A DNA stretch of 64,000 nucleotides, taken from Flavobacterium sp. GTDB taxonomy: Bacteria; Bacteroidota; Bacteroidia; Flavobacteriales; Flavobacteriaceae. Below, piece by piece: positions 17,222-25,854 of this stretch. The first letter of the stretch is position 1, and each line of letters starts with the position of its first letter. Below the pieces are notes generated by a model. That model saw nothing but the letters and a program-made list of their open reading frames with translations, had not been told where the DNA came from and did not search any database. The stretch spans positions 1-64,000 of the forward strand of contig NZ_JAGIAV010000004.1 of assembly GCF_017744675.1 (NCBI RefSeq). Reading direction: 5' to 3'. The position numbers and the translations under genes are program-made.

Positions 17222-17385
17222 GTAGTGGCTTTTGGTTTTTTATAAGGACGGCACTTTTTTTTGTTTGTTACAGTTTTGATAAAAAAAATAAAAAATATTT
17301 TTTGATTTTACGTAATGTCGTAAGGTATAATACATTCATTATTATAATTTCACATAAAATTTCAATACCAAAAACAAAAATAATC

Positions 17386-18072
17386 ATGAGAAAATTAAAC
17401 AAATGCTTTGCAATTCTGTTTGTTATGACAGGATTTATGCTAACATCGTGTAGCAATGATAGCTCTGACGAGGGTGTCGGAGAATCAACAGGAGATTATT
17501 GGCCTTCTAAAGTGGGCAATCAATGGGTTTTCAATCAAGATGGTTCTGAAAGCACAGTGAAAATTCAAAGTTCATCTGATAAAGATGGTAATACCTATTA
17601 TAAATTTAATCAGCTATTTGGAGCAACTGACGGAGTTTCTGCAACAGCTGGTGCTTCGCTAAAAAAAGTAAAAGGAGATTATTACATCGTTATGGATGAA
17701 CTTAATTACAGTTCTGAAGGAATAACTGGTAAAATGACAGGTTATGAATTTATTCTTTTTAAAGATTATTTAGATGTAAATCAAACTTGGACCGGAAGTT
17801 ATTCTCAAGAAACGGTTTTTAACATACCTAATTTTCCTGCTCTTAAAATGAACGTAAACTATACAGGAACTATTTTAGAAAAAGGCACAAGCATAAAAGT
17901 GAAAGAGGTTACTTATAATAATGTGATTAAGTTTAAACTACATCTTGAGGCTAGCACTCAAGGGCAAAGTTCTTCGTCTGATACGTTTTACTGGATTGCA
18001 AAAGATGTTGGAATTGTAAAATTAGAATCGTCAGGGACTACTTCAGAACTTGTTTCTTACTCTTTGAAATAA
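17386..18072 (+). CDS. lipoprotein of unknown function
   Basis: This 228-residue protein starts with a lipoprotein signal (FMLTSC, Cys22), followed by a Ser/Asp-rich linker (SNDSSDEG). The motif DYWPSKVGNQWVF is common in Bacteroidota surface lipoproteins that fold as a beta-sandwich; no catalytic residues are recognised. A longer reading frame extends to 17077, but it would run across the divergent sigma gene and hide the signal peptide, so the ATG at 17386 is preferred. It is monocistronic, with a strong terminator. Confidence 0.75.
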   Translation: MRKLNKCFAILFVMTGFMLTSCSNDSSDEGVGESTGDYWPSKVGNQWVFNQDGSESTVKIQSSSDKDGNTYYKFNQLFGATDGVSATAGASLKKVKGDYYIVMDELNYSSEGITGKMTGYEFILFKDYLDVNQTWTGSYSQETVFNIPNFPALKMNVNYTGTILEKGTSIKVKEVTYNNVIKFKLHLEASTQGQSSSSDTFYWIAKDVGIVKLESSGTTSELVSYSLK

Positions 18073-18092
18073 TATCAGAAATAAAATGTTTA

Positions 18093-18127
18093 AAAACCCG
18101 AAAATTCTTTTTCGGGTTTTTTATTTT
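18093..18127 (+). terminator. Rho-independent terminator
   Basis: A perfect 12-bp stem (AAAACCCGAAAA at 18093-18104 with 18109-18120, loop TTCT) is followed by a T-rich tail. It closes the lipoprotein gene. Confidence 0.85.
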
Positions 18128-18332
18128 TTAAACTTTACAATCGATTGTATTTTAAAGTTAGTTAATTAGAATTATTTAAGCTTTAAATTTGTTTTGGCAT
18201 AATGATTGTCTATTTTTATGCCCTATCTTGTAATTGAAAAACAGAACTTGTTTTCAGTAAAAACTTCAATAAGCAATACTCTTTTTACAGATAGCACAGA
18301 AAAATTAATGACAAAACGACTTATATTTTATT

Positions 18333-20786
18333 ATGTCAAACCATAAAATACTTACTATTGACAATCTGTCACTTCAAGAATTTGACTCAGAGGCAGAATT
18401 AATTCCATTGTTGACGCCAGAAGACGAAGAGGAAATGAATAACGAAGAACTTCCTATTTCGCTTCCAATTTTACCATTACGTAATACTGTTTTGTTTCCT
18501 GGAGTTGTTATTCCAATTTCTGCTGGGAGAGATAAGTCTATTAAACTAATTAATGATGCCAATGCAGGCGGAAAAATCATTGGTGTAGTTTCTCAAATTA
18601 ATGAAGAAGACGAAGATCCGTCGAAAGATGATATTCATAAAATAGGAACGGTAGCGCGTATTTTACGTGTGCTAAAAATGCCTGACGGAAATGTAACGGT
18701 TATCCTTCAAGGAAAAAAACGCTTCGAAATTGACGAAGTAGTTTTAGAAGAACCATACATGACAGCGACTATTAAAGAAGTTGCGGAAGAGCGTCCAGAT
18801 GAAAATGATTCTGAGTTTACTGCGATTCTAGATTCAGTAAAAGAATTAGCTATCCAAATTATAAAAGAAAGTCCAAATATTCCTTCTGAGGCAACATTTG
18901 CAATCAAAAACATTGAAAGCCAATCGTTCTTGATCAATTTTGTTTCTTCTAATATGAATTTATCTGTAAAAGAAAAACAAGGCCTTTTATCGATAAACGG
19001 ATTGAAAGAACGCGCTTTAGAAACGTTACGTTATATGAATGTTGAACTTCAAAAATTAGAGTTGAAGAACGATATTCAGTCAAAAGTTCGTTTTGATTTA
19101 GACCAGCAGCAAAGAGAATATTTCCTTCACCAGCAAATGAAAACCATTCAAGAAGAATTGGGCGGCGTTTCGCAAGAAGAGGAAATGGACGAAATGGGGC
19201 AGAAGGCTAAAACCAAAAAATGGGACGAAAAAACGCAGAAACATTTCGAAAAAGAATTGTCAAAAATGCGTCGCATGAATCCGCAGTCTCCTGATTTTGG
19301 AATTCAAAGAAATTATTTAGAATTGTTTTTAGAATTGCCTTGGGGCGAATATTCTAAAGATAAATTCGATTTAAAGCATGCACAGAAAGTCTTAGATAAA
19401 GATCATTTTGGACTTGATGAAGTGAAGAAAAGAATGATTGAGCATTTGGCAGTTTTAAAATTGCGAAATGACATGAAATCACCAATTATATGTTTAACAG
19501 GGCCTCCAGGAGTTGGTAAAACTTCAATTGGTCGTTCTGTGGCTGAAGCTTTAGGAAGAGAATATGTTCGTATTTCTTTAGGTGGTTTACGTGACGAAGC
19601 GGAGATTCGCGGTCATAGAAAAACCTATATTGGAGCAATGCCAGGACGTATTATTCAGAGTTTGAAAAAGGCAGGGACATCAAATCCAGTATTTATTTTG
19701 GATGAGATCGATAAATTGTCAAATGGAAATAGCGGTGATCCGTCTTCAGCTTTATTAGAAGTTTTAGATCCAGAGCAAAACAATGCTTTTTATGATAATT
19801 TCCTTGAGATGGGTTATGATTTATCTAAAGTGATGTTTATTGCAACATCAAACAATATGGCGGCAATTCAACCTGCTTTGCGTGACAGAATGGAAGTAAT
19901 CAAAATGTCAGGGTATACAATCGAAGAAAAGGTTGAAATTGCCAAAAGACATTTATTTCCAAAACAACTAGAAGCGCACGGTCTAACGGCAAAAGATTTG
20001 ACTATTGGCAAAAAGCAATTAGAAAAAATCATTGAAGGTTATACAAGAGAATCTGGTGTTCGTAACTTAGAAACTAAAATTGCTCAGGTAATTAGAAATG
20101 CAGCAAAATCTGTTGCAATGGAAGAGGAGTATAACAAAAAAGTTACTGATGAAGATATTGTAGCAATTTTGGGAGTGCCAAGATTAGAGCGCGATAAATA
20201 CGAAAACAACGATGTTGCTGGTGTAGTAACAGGTTTGGCTTGGACAAGTGTTGGTGGAGATATTTTATTTATCGAATCTTTGATTTCTGAAGGAAAAGGA
20301 TCATTGAGCATTACAGGAAATCTTGGAACTGTAATGAAAGAATCTGCAACAATTGCATTAGAATATATTAAAGCAAATGCTAAGAAATTAGGTATTAGCA
20401 CAGAGCTTTTCCAGAAATACAATATTCACTTGCACGTGCCAGAAGGAGCAACTCCAAAAGACGGACCAAGTGCTGGTATTGCGATGCTTACCTCTTTGGT
20501 TTCTCTTTTAACGCAGAAAAAAGTGAAGAAAAGCCTTGCTATGACGGGTGAAATCACGCTTCGCGGAAAAGTATTGCCAGTGGGCGGTATCAAAGAAAAA
20601 ATCTTAGCGGCAAAAAGAGCCGGAATTAAAGAAATTATTCTTTGCCACGAAAACAAAAGCGATATTGATGAAATTAAAGCAGAATATTTAGAAGGCTTGA
20701 GTTTTCATTATGTGAAAGAAATGAGCGAAGTTCTAGCAGTAGCATTAACAGATCAGAAAGTTAAAAACGCTAAGGAGCTGAAATAA
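18333..20786 (+). CDS. lon: ATP-dependent protease Lon
   Basis: This 817-residue cytosolic protease has the LonA layout: an N-terminal substrate-binding domain (LPILPLRNTVLFPGVVIPI), the AAA+ module with Walker A GPPGVGKTS and Walker B FILDEIDKL, and the C-terminal protease domain with the Ser713-Lys756 dyad (GPSAGIAM and GGIKEK). It degrades misfolded and regulatory proteins. It is monocistronic, ending in an AAATTCCAAA-type terminator. A TAAATTTG box at 18184-18191 could be part of its promoter, leaving a leader of about 135 bases. Confidence 0.97.
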   Translation: MSNHKILTIDNLSLQEFDSEAELIPLLTPEDEEEMNNEELPISLPILPLRNTVLFPGVVIPISAGRDKSIKLINDANAGGKIIGVVSQINEEDEDPSKDDIHKIGTVARILRVLKMPDGNVTVILQGKKRFEIDEVVLEEPYMTATIKEVAEERPDENDSEFTAILDSVKELAIQIIKESPNIPSEATFAIKNIESQSFLINFVSSNMNLSVKEKQGLLSINGLKERALETLRYMNVELQKLELKNDIQSKVRFDLDQQQREYFLHQQMKTIQEELGGVSQEEEMDEMGQKAKTKKWDEKTQKHFEKELSKMRRMNPQSPDFGIQRNYLELFLELPWGEYSKDKFDLKHAQKVLDKDHFGLDEVKKRMIEHLAVLKLRNDMKSPIICLTGPPGVGKTSIGRSVAEALGREYVRISLGGLRDEAEIRGHRKTYIGAMPGRIIQSLKKAGTSNPVFILDEIDKLSNGNSGDPSSALLEVLDPEQNNAFYDNFLEMGYDLSKVMFIATSNNMAAIQPALRDRMEVIKMSGYTIEEKVEIAKRHLFPKQLEAHGLTAKDLTIGKKQLEKIIEGYTRESGVRNLETKIAQVIRNAAKSVAMEEEYNKKVTDEDIVAILGVPRLERDKYENNDVAGVVTGLAWTSVGGDILFIESLISEGKGSLSITGNLGTVMKESATIALEYIKANAKKLGISTELFQKYNIHLHVPEGATPKDGPSAGIAMLTSLVSLLTQKKVKKSLAMTGEITLRGKVLPVGGIKEKILAAKRAGIKEIILCHENKSDIDEIKAEYLEGLSFHYVKEMSEVLAVALTDQKVKNAKELK

Positions 20787-20808
20787 GTTTTAAAAACTTC
20801 AAATTATA

Positions 20809-20853
20809 AAATTCCAAATTCCAATTTTCTTATTGGGGTTTGGAATTTTTTTA
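20809..20853 (+). terminator. AAATTCCAAA-type terminator after lon
   Basis: AAATTCCAAA (20809-20818) pairs with TTTGGAATTT (20839-20848), and CCAAT (20821-20825) with ATTGG (20832-20836), joined by G-T wobbles; a T run follows. Confidence 0.8.
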
Positions 20854-20883
20854 TTGTATTTCACTTTTAGTGTTATATAATTT

Positions 20884-20891
20884 TATATTTG
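20884..20891 (+). promoter_or_regulatory. -7 promoter box of porQ
   Basis: TATATTTG matches TAnnTTTG and ends 36 bp before the ATG at 20928. The nearest upstream TTG is 27 bp away, longer than usual. Confidence 0.5.
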
Positions 20892-20927
20892 CATTTGCGT
20901 TATTCCCATTAGGTGCGCCAAAAACAA

Positions 20928-21947
20928 ATGCTTAAAAAAGTGGTTTTATTTTTTATAATCTTAATTTGTTCGCATTCTTTCGGACAAGTTGGAGGGCGCT
21001 ACACTTATCAATTTTTAAACTTAACCACTTCGCCAAGACAAGCTGCATTGGGAGGAGATGTGATCACGATATATGACGATGACGTTAATCAAGCCATGTC
21101 AAATCCTGCTCTTATAAATGCAGACATGGACAATCATTTGGCATTAAATTACGGAAGTTATTACGGTGAAGCCTCTTATGGAACAGCGTCGTATGCTTAT
21201 ACTTACGATAGGCATGTCCAGACTTTTTATGCTGGAGTAACTTATGTGAATTACGGTACATTTGAAGGATATGACGAAAACGGTCAGGCAACTTCAAATT
21301 TTACAGGAAGTGAAGGGGCATTATCGTTTGGATATGCCTACAATGTTCCATTTACCGATTTTTATATTGGTGCAAGTGCTAAATTGATAACGTCTTCATT
21401 AGAGAGCTATAATTCGATAGGCGGTGCGGTCGATGTCGGATTTTTATATGTGAATGAAAAAAACGATTTAAATTTTGCCCTTGTATTTAGAAACATGGGA
21501 ACACAGTTTACGACATATTCAGGGATTAAAGAAAATCTTCCGTTCGAAATTGTGGCAGGTATTTCACAGGAATTAGAACATGTACCCATTCGCTGGCATC
21601 TTTCAGTAGAAAACCTGCAGCAATGGAATATTTCTTTTTCGAATCCTGTTCGTGGAGAAACCAACATTGACGGATCTACAAGTCCAGAGAAAGTTTCTTT
21701 TGTAAACAATGCTTTAAGGCATGTGGCTTTTGGTGTGGAATTTTTTCCAAAAAGAGCATTCAATTTGCGTATAGGATATAATTTTAGAAGAGGAGAAGAA
21801 CTAAGAGTGGAAGAGCAGCGCAACTTCTCTGGAGTCTCATTAGGTTTTGGCTTAAAGATGAATAAACTGAAGTTTAACTATTCCTATTCTAGATATACAT
21901 TGGCAGCCAATACGAGTCTTTTTGGTCTAACTTTAAACTTTCAGTAA
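20928..21947 (+). CDS. porQ: type IX secretion system protein PorQ
   Basis: This 339-residue protein has a signal peptide (VVLFFIILICSHSFGQ) and a predicted outer-membrane beta-barrel ending in an aromatic-rich strand (LFGLTLNFQ). The opening GGRYTYQFLNLTTSPRQAALGG is characteristic of PorQ, which is needed for type IX secretion, gliding and A-LPS anchoring in Bacteroidota. I chose the ATG at 20928 rather than GTG at 20913 because it starts the signal peptide directly. The order porQ, L,D-transpeptidase-like gene, cmk reflects the frequent porQ/cmk linkage in flavobacteria. The LRR cargo protein at 27888 is a plausible client of the system. Confidence 0.85.
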   Translation: MLKKVVLFFIILICSHSFGQVGGRYTYQFLNLTTSPRQAALGGDVITIYDDDVNQAMSNPALINADMDNHLALNYGSYYGEASYGTASYAYTYDRHVQTFYAGVTYVNYGTFEGYDENGQATSNFTGSEGALSFGYAYNVPFTDFYIGASAKLITSSLESYNSIGGAVDVGFLYVNEKNDLNFALVFRNMGTQFTTYSGIKENLPFEIVAGISQELEHVPIRWHLSVENLQQWNISFSNPVRGETNIDGSTSPEKVSFVNNALRHVAFGVEFFPKRAFNLRIGYNFRRGEELRVEEQRNFSGVSLGFGLKMNKLKFNYSYSRYTLAANTSLFGLTLNFQ

Positions 21948-21954
21948 GTACATT

Positions 21955-22003
21955 AAACTTTTATTGTCGAATAATTTAGTTTTCAATAATAAAAGTTTTT
22001 CTC
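21955..22003 (+). terminator. weak terminator after porQ
   Basis: AAACTTTTATT (21955-21965) pairs with AATAAAAGTTT (21988-21998) around a 22-base loop, followed by TT and CTC. The stem is AT-only, so it is probably leaky, and some read-through into the next gene is likely. Confidence 0.45.
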
Positions 22004-22018
22004 AATCACATAATATCA

Positions 22019-22624
22019 ATGAAAAAAGTAATTATCGTATTCCTTTTTATTCTCGCATTTTTTGTGGGGTATTTGCTGTTATCTGATGGTAAAGAAATTG
22101 CTTCATTGTCTTCTGAAAATAAAAGAATTGAATCTCAAATTGCTGATGTGAAAAAGCTGATCAGTAAAAATCATCAATACAATAATAAAATTGCTTTTTT
22201 TATTGATATGAAGATTCGCTCAGGAGAGAATCGCTTTTTCGTTTATGATTTAAAAGCAAATAAAATTATCGATAAAGGTTTGGTTGCTCACGGTTCTGGT
22301 TCTGAAACTGGAATTAAAGGAAAACTTCGTTTTAGCAACGTTCCCAATTCATTAAGTACTTCGTTAGGGAAATATTATATCGGAAAGCATTATTACGGAA
22401 AGTTTGGCAAAGCATATAAGTTGTATGGATTAGATACAACCAATAGTAATGCTTTTAAACGAGATATTGTTTTTCATTACTATTATGATGTTCCATATGA
22501 AGAGAAAGATGGCTACATTTGCAATAGTTTTGGCTGTCCTATGGTTAATAAAAAATACTTTGATAGAATATCGCGATTAATTGATAGTTCTGAATCGGAT
22601 ATTTTAATGAGTATTTATTATTAA
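22019..22624 (+). CDS. murein L,D-transpeptidase-like (YkuD_2 type) protein
   Basis: This 201-residue protein has an N-terminal membrane anchor or signal (VIIVFLFILAFFVGYLLL), a short coiled segment (residues 30-55), then the L,D-transpeptidase-like catalytic domain of the YkuD_2 family. Cys173 lies in NSFGCPMV, the expected nucleophile, and upstream VAHGSGSETG supplies the His. The family is thought to modify peptidoglycan or its covalently attached proteins in the periplasm. It lies 44 bp before cmk and probably shares its transcript. Confidence 0.8.
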   Translation: MKKVIIVFLFILAFFVGYLLLSDGKEIASLSSENKRIESQIADVKKLISKNHQYNNKIAFFIDMKIRSGENRFFVYDLKANKIIDKGLVAHGSGSETGIKGKLRFSNVPNSLSTSLGKYYIGKHYYGKFGKAYKLYGLDTTNSNAFKRDIVFHYYYDVPYEEKDGYICNSFGCPMVNKKYFDRISRLIDSSESDILMSIYY

Positions 22625-22667
22625 AAACCAATTGTCATTAAAAGAATAAAAATTTAAAAATAAAAAA

Positions 22668-23360
22668 TTGAAAAAAATTACCATTGCTATCGACGGATTT
22701 TCATCTACAGGTAAAAGCACTCTTGCAAAACAATTGGCAAAAGAATTGGAATATGTTTATGTAGATACGGGGGCGATGTACCGCGCCGTAGCTTATTTTG
22801 CTATGCAGCATAATCTGATAGGAACTGATTTTTTTAAGAAAGAAGCTTTGATTGAAGCATTGTCTGATATTAAATTAGAATTTAGGTTTAATTCAGACTT
22901 GGGTTTTGCTGAAATGTATTTGAACGGTGAGAATGTGGAGAAACAAATTAGAACAATCGAAGTTTCTAATTTTGTTAGTAAAGTCGCAGCAGTTTCTGAA
23001 GTTCGTGCTAAACTGGTAGAACAACAGCAGGAAATGGGAACCAACAAAGCGATTGTAATGGATGGAAGAGATATTGGAACTGTGGTTTTCCCGAATGCTG
23101 AATTGAAAATCTTTATGACTGCAAGTGCAGAAACGCGTGCTCAAAGACGTTTTGATGAGTTGCAGCAAAAAGGCGATAATGTTTCTTATGAAGAAGTTTT
23201 GAAAAATGTGATGGAAAGAGATTATATGGACACGCATCGTGAAGATTCTCCTTTGGTAATTGCCGATGATGCAATTGAGATTGATAATTCTTACTTAAAT
23301 AAAGAGGAACAATTTGCTGCAGTTCTAGAATTAGTGAATGATGTTGTTAAAACAGCATAA
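22668..23360 (+). CDS. cmk: cytidylate kinase
   Basis: This 230-residue enzyme phosphorylates CMP and dCMP using ATP. The P-loop GFSSTGKST (residues 10-18), the CMP-binding DTGAMYRAVAYF and MDGRDIGTVVFPNA motifs, and the TRAQRRFDEL lid are all present. It starts with TTG: the next in-frame ATG is inside the DTGAMYRA motif, so the TTG is required to include the P-loop. It belongs to the porQ neighbourhood. Confidence 0.93.
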   Translation: MKKITIAIDGFSSTGKSTLAKQLAKELEYVYVDTGAMYRAVAYFAMQHNLIGTDFFKKEALIEALSDIKLEFRFNSDLGFAEMYLNGENVEKQIRTIEVSNFVSKVAAVSEVRAKLVEQQQEMGTNKAIVMDGRDIGTVVFPNAELKIFMTASAETRAQRRFDELQQKGDNVSYEEVLKNVMERDYMDTHREDSPLVIADDAIEIDNSYLNKEEQFAAVLELVNDVVKTA

Positions 23361-23429
23361 TTTTTTGCAGATATTATTTTAAATGGTAGTTTTACCGCTT
23401 CATTTTTACTAAAGAACAATTTTTATCAT

Positions 23430-24806
23430 ATGGGGATTAAAAACAGATTGATTTTAATGAGCTTTCTTCAATTTTTTGTTTGGGGAGCCTGGCTTATAAC
23501 AATTGGAAATTATTGGTTTGGTACAAAAAACTGGGAAGGAACTCAATTCGGACTAGTTTTCGGAACCATGGGAATCGCTTCTCTTTTTATGCCTACACTT
23601 ACAGGTATTATTGCTGACAGATGGATTAATGCCGAAAAATTATACGGTGCGCTCCATATTCTTTATGCAGCAGTTTTATTCGGAATTGCACAAGTAACTA
23701 CACCAGACACTTTTATTATTGTAATGCTTTTAGCAATGTGCTGTTATATGCCAACAATCGCTTTAAGTAATTCAATATCTTATACTTCGCTTAAATTAAA
23801 TAATAAAAACATTGTAAAAGATTTTCCGCCAATTCGTGTTTGGGGAACAATTGGTTTTATTGTGGCCATGTGGATTACGAATTTAAGTGGAAGTAAAGCA
23901 ACTGAATATCAGTTTTATATTGCTGGAGTTGGCGCTCTAATTCTTGGAATTTATGCTTTTACTCTGCCAAAATGTGAGCCGCAACGTTTGATTAAAGAAA
24001 ATGCAACTTGGACAGAAACTTTCGGTCTTGAATCTTTCAAATTATTTGGAAACTACAAAATGGCTTTGTTTTTTGTATTTTCTATGTTCTTAGGAGGAGC
24101 GCTTCAACTGACAAATGCTTACGGAGATGTATTCTTAGATGAGTTTAAACACTTTCCAAAATATGCAGATTCATTCGTAATTAAATATTCGACTATTATT
24201 ATGTCGATTTCTCAGGTTTCTGAAACATTATTTATTTTGGCGATTCCGTTTTTCTTAAGACGTTTTGGAATCAAACAAGTGATGTTGATTAGTATGCTGG
24301 CGTGGGTGCTTCGTTTCGGATTATTCGCTTTTGGAGATCCTATAAATGGTTTGTGGATGATTATTTTGTCTTGTATCGTTTACGGAATGGCATTTGATTT
24401 CTTTAATATTTCTGGTTCTTTATTCGTAGAGAGCAATACTGATTCTAAAATTCGTTCTTCTGCGCAAGGTTTGTTTATGATGATGACCAATGGAGTAGGA
24501 GCGGTTTTAGGAAGTTTAACTTCTGGTTGGGCAATAGATAGATTCTTTACAAAATCGTTTCATAGTACAACTGAATTAGCTGGATTTTTGCAAACCGATG
24601 CTAGTAATGAGAAAATGGTAGAATTTGTAAAAAGCCAAGGGAATTCAATTTCTACTGACGGAATATTCACAAATCCTGTTTTAATGAAAGATTGGCATAC
24701 AATCTGGTTGTCTTTCGCAGCTTATGCTTTAGTAATTGCAATTGCTTTTGCTGTTTTGTTTAAACATAAACATGATCCGAAGGAGATTGAGAATTTGAGT
24801 CATTAA
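23430..24806 (+). CDS. nucleoside:H+ symporter family MFS permease
   Basis: This 458-residue inner-membrane protein has about 12 hydrophobic helices. The N-terminal FLQFFVWGAWLITIGNYWF and the FPPIRVWGTIGFI motif are characteristic of the NupG/XapB-type nucleoside permease family (PF03825). It should import nucleosides by proton symport, consistent with cytidylate kinase 69 bp upstream, though the substrate is inferred from the family only. A strong hairpin follows. Confidence 0.8.
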   Translation: MGIKNRLILMSFLQFFVWGAWLITIGNYWFGTKNWEGTQFGLVFGTMGIASLFMPTLTGIIADRWINAEKLYGALHILYAAVLFGIAQVTTPDTFIIVMLLAMCCYMPTIALSNSISYTSLKLNNKNIVKDFPPIRVWGTIGFIVAMWITNLSGSKATEYQFYIAGVGALILGIYAFTLPKCEPQRLIKENATWTETFGLESFKLFGNYKMALFFVFSMFLGGALQLTNAYGDVFLDEFKHFPKYADSFVIKYSTIIMSISQVSETLFILAIPFFLRRFGIKQVMLISMLAWVLRFGLFAFGDPINGLWMIILSCIVYGMAFDFFNISGSLFVESNTDSKIRSSAQGLFMMMTNGVGAVLGSLTSGWAIDRFFTKSFHSTTELAGFLQTDASNEKMVEFVKSQGNSISTDGIFTNPVLMKDWHTIWLSFAAYALVIAIAFAVLFKHKHDPKEIENLSH

Positions 24807-24866
24807 AATAATATTTGATCTTTTTTGACGTTCAAAGGTTGAAGAAGTAAAATAAACTAAAATTTA

Positions 24867-24914
24867 AAATACCACAAAAGTTTCTATTTATAGAAACTTT
24901 TGTGGTATTTTTGT
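24867..24914 (+). terminator. 20-bp perfect hairpin terminator with embedded -7 box
   Basis: A perfect 20-bp stem (24867-24886 with 24891-24910, loop TTTA) ends in a T run, closing the permease gene. The 3' arm plus tail also reads TATTTTTG (24906-24913), a TAnnTTTG box 15 bp before the toxin ATG, so the element may both stop one transcript and start the next. Confidence 0.8.
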
Positions 24915-24928
24915 TATGTGCAAATTGA

Positions 24929-25268
24929 ATGAAACATTTTGAAACTAAATTTTTGGAGGAAGCACGAGAATTTATATTAAAGCTAGATAAAAAAATTAGC
25001 GAAAAGATTTTGTATAATATTGATTTAGCGGAAAAAAAAGCAAGATCCGAGATTGTTTAAGAAGCTTAATGATAATATTTGGGAATTTAGAATTAGATAT
25101 GCTAGGATTCAAATTAGGCTTTTGGCTTTTTGGGATAAAACTAATAACAAGCAAACTTTGGTTATTGCAACTCATGGCTTCATAAAAAAGGTTCATAAAG
25201 TCGCTGGAAATGAAATTGAAAAAGCTAACAAAATTAGAATGAAATACTTTGAAAATAAAATAGATTAG
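24929..25268 (+). pseudogene. HigB/RelE-type toxin, frameshifted in an A8 run
   Basis: Frame 1 from the ATG at 24929 encodes MKHFETKFLEEAREFILKL and stops at 25060 after 43 residues. A second frame continues with QDPRLFKKL, then NDNIWEFRIRYARIQIRL to 25268. Joining the frames at the A8 run (25032-25039) by removing one A gives a 112-residue RelE/HigB-family protein (Gp49-like, ribosome-dependent mRNA endonuclease family), with the conserved WEFRIRY core. The stop lies 2 bp before the antitoxin. It could be a true inactivating mutation, phase-variable or programmed slippage on the A run, or a sequencing error. Confidence 0.82.
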
Positions 25269-25270
25269 TT

Positions 25271-25597
25271 ATGGCAAAGAAAGAAATGAAGATGTATTCG
25301 CTTACTGAAATGAAAGATGAAGTTATTGGGAAAATTGGAACTCCTGAAAGAGATCAGTATGAATATGAACTTAATATGGAGTTACTGGGTAGAATGATTA
25401 AAACTGCTAGGAAAGAAAGAAATCTGACTCAGAATCAGCTTGGGGAATTAATAGGAGTGAAAAAATCACAAATTTCAAAATTGGAGAGTAGTGCCAATAG
25501 TGCAACAATAGATACGGTTATAAAAGTTTTTAAAGCATTAAAAGCAGAGATAAGTTTTAATGTTAAAATTGAAAATCAGAGCCTGCAAGTTTCGTAA
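25271..25597 (+). CDS. HigA/XRE-type antitoxin
   Basis: This 108-residue protein has a helix-turn-helix of the XRE (lambda Cro) class at about residues 47-100: LGRMIKTARKERNLTQNQLGELIGVKKSQISKLESS. The N-terminal part (residues 1-45) probably wraps the toxin. It is the antitoxin partner of the frameshifted toxin 2 bp upstream, in the toxin-first order of HigBA systems, and normally represses its own promoter. The reading frame is intact. Confidence 0.85.
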   Translation: MAKKEMKMYSLTEMKDEVIGKIGTPERDQYEYELNMELLGRMIKTARKERNLTQNQLGELIGVKKSQISKLESSANSATIDTVIKVFKALKAEISFNVKIENQSLQVS

Positions 25598-25614
25598 AGA
25601 TAGTTACACATAGT

Positions 25615-25654
25615 AAACCTGACAGATATTTTAAACCTGTCGGGTTTCGTTTTT
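25615..25654 (+). terminator. terminator of the toxin-antitoxin operon
   Basis: AAACCTGACAG (25615-25625) pairs with CTGTCGGGTTT (25637-25647) with one G-T wobble, followed by CGTTTTT. Confidence 0.75.
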
Positions 25655-25686
25655 AAGGTCTTATGAAAAACAAAACTTTCTAAGAT

Positions 25687-25756
25687 AGCCCCGATAGAAG
25701 TGGAAATCCTTTTATGGTGGGGTTCACCATAAAAGATTGTAACGGATAGCGGGACT
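25687..25756 (+). ncRNA. candidate structured RNA / repeat, copy 1
   Basis: This 70-bp element has a near-identical partner at 46966-47033 in the opposite orientation. It folds as a perfect 11-bp hairpin (25709-25719 with 25725-25735, loop GGGTT) inside an outer stem CCCG (25690-25693) with CGGG (25750-25753). Between the two copies one base pair of the hairpin changes from A-T to G-C and one of the outer stem from C-G to T-A, both compensatory. It lies between the antitoxin terminator and the rpsA promoter. It may be a member of the flavobacterial Flavo-1 RNA class or a REP-like repeat; identity is not proven. Confidence 0.6.
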
Positions 25757-25824
25757 AAAGTTCTTTAAAAATCGAAATTCTCTGGCTTCTAATTTATCAT
25801 ATTGATAATCATATCGGTTTTGTT

Positions 25825-25854
25825 TTGTTAATTCAGAAAAATGTATTAATTTTG
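25825..25854 (+). promoter_or_regulatory. rpsA promoter (TTG-N19-TAATTTTG)
   Basis: TTG at 25825-25827, a 19-bp spacer and TAATTTTG at 25847-25854 match the flavobacterial consensus exactly. It leaves an untranslated leader of about 110 bases before the ATG at 25974. Confidence 0.78.

Noticed and set aside
17077-17385. A longer N-terminus for the lipoprotein at 17386
   Set aside because: It would run back through the sigma-factor gene and bury the lipoprotein signal; the ATG at 17386 fits better.
20913-20927. GTG start for porQ
   Set aside because: The ATG at 20928 starts the signal peptide directly, and leaves a normal distance to the TATATTTG box.
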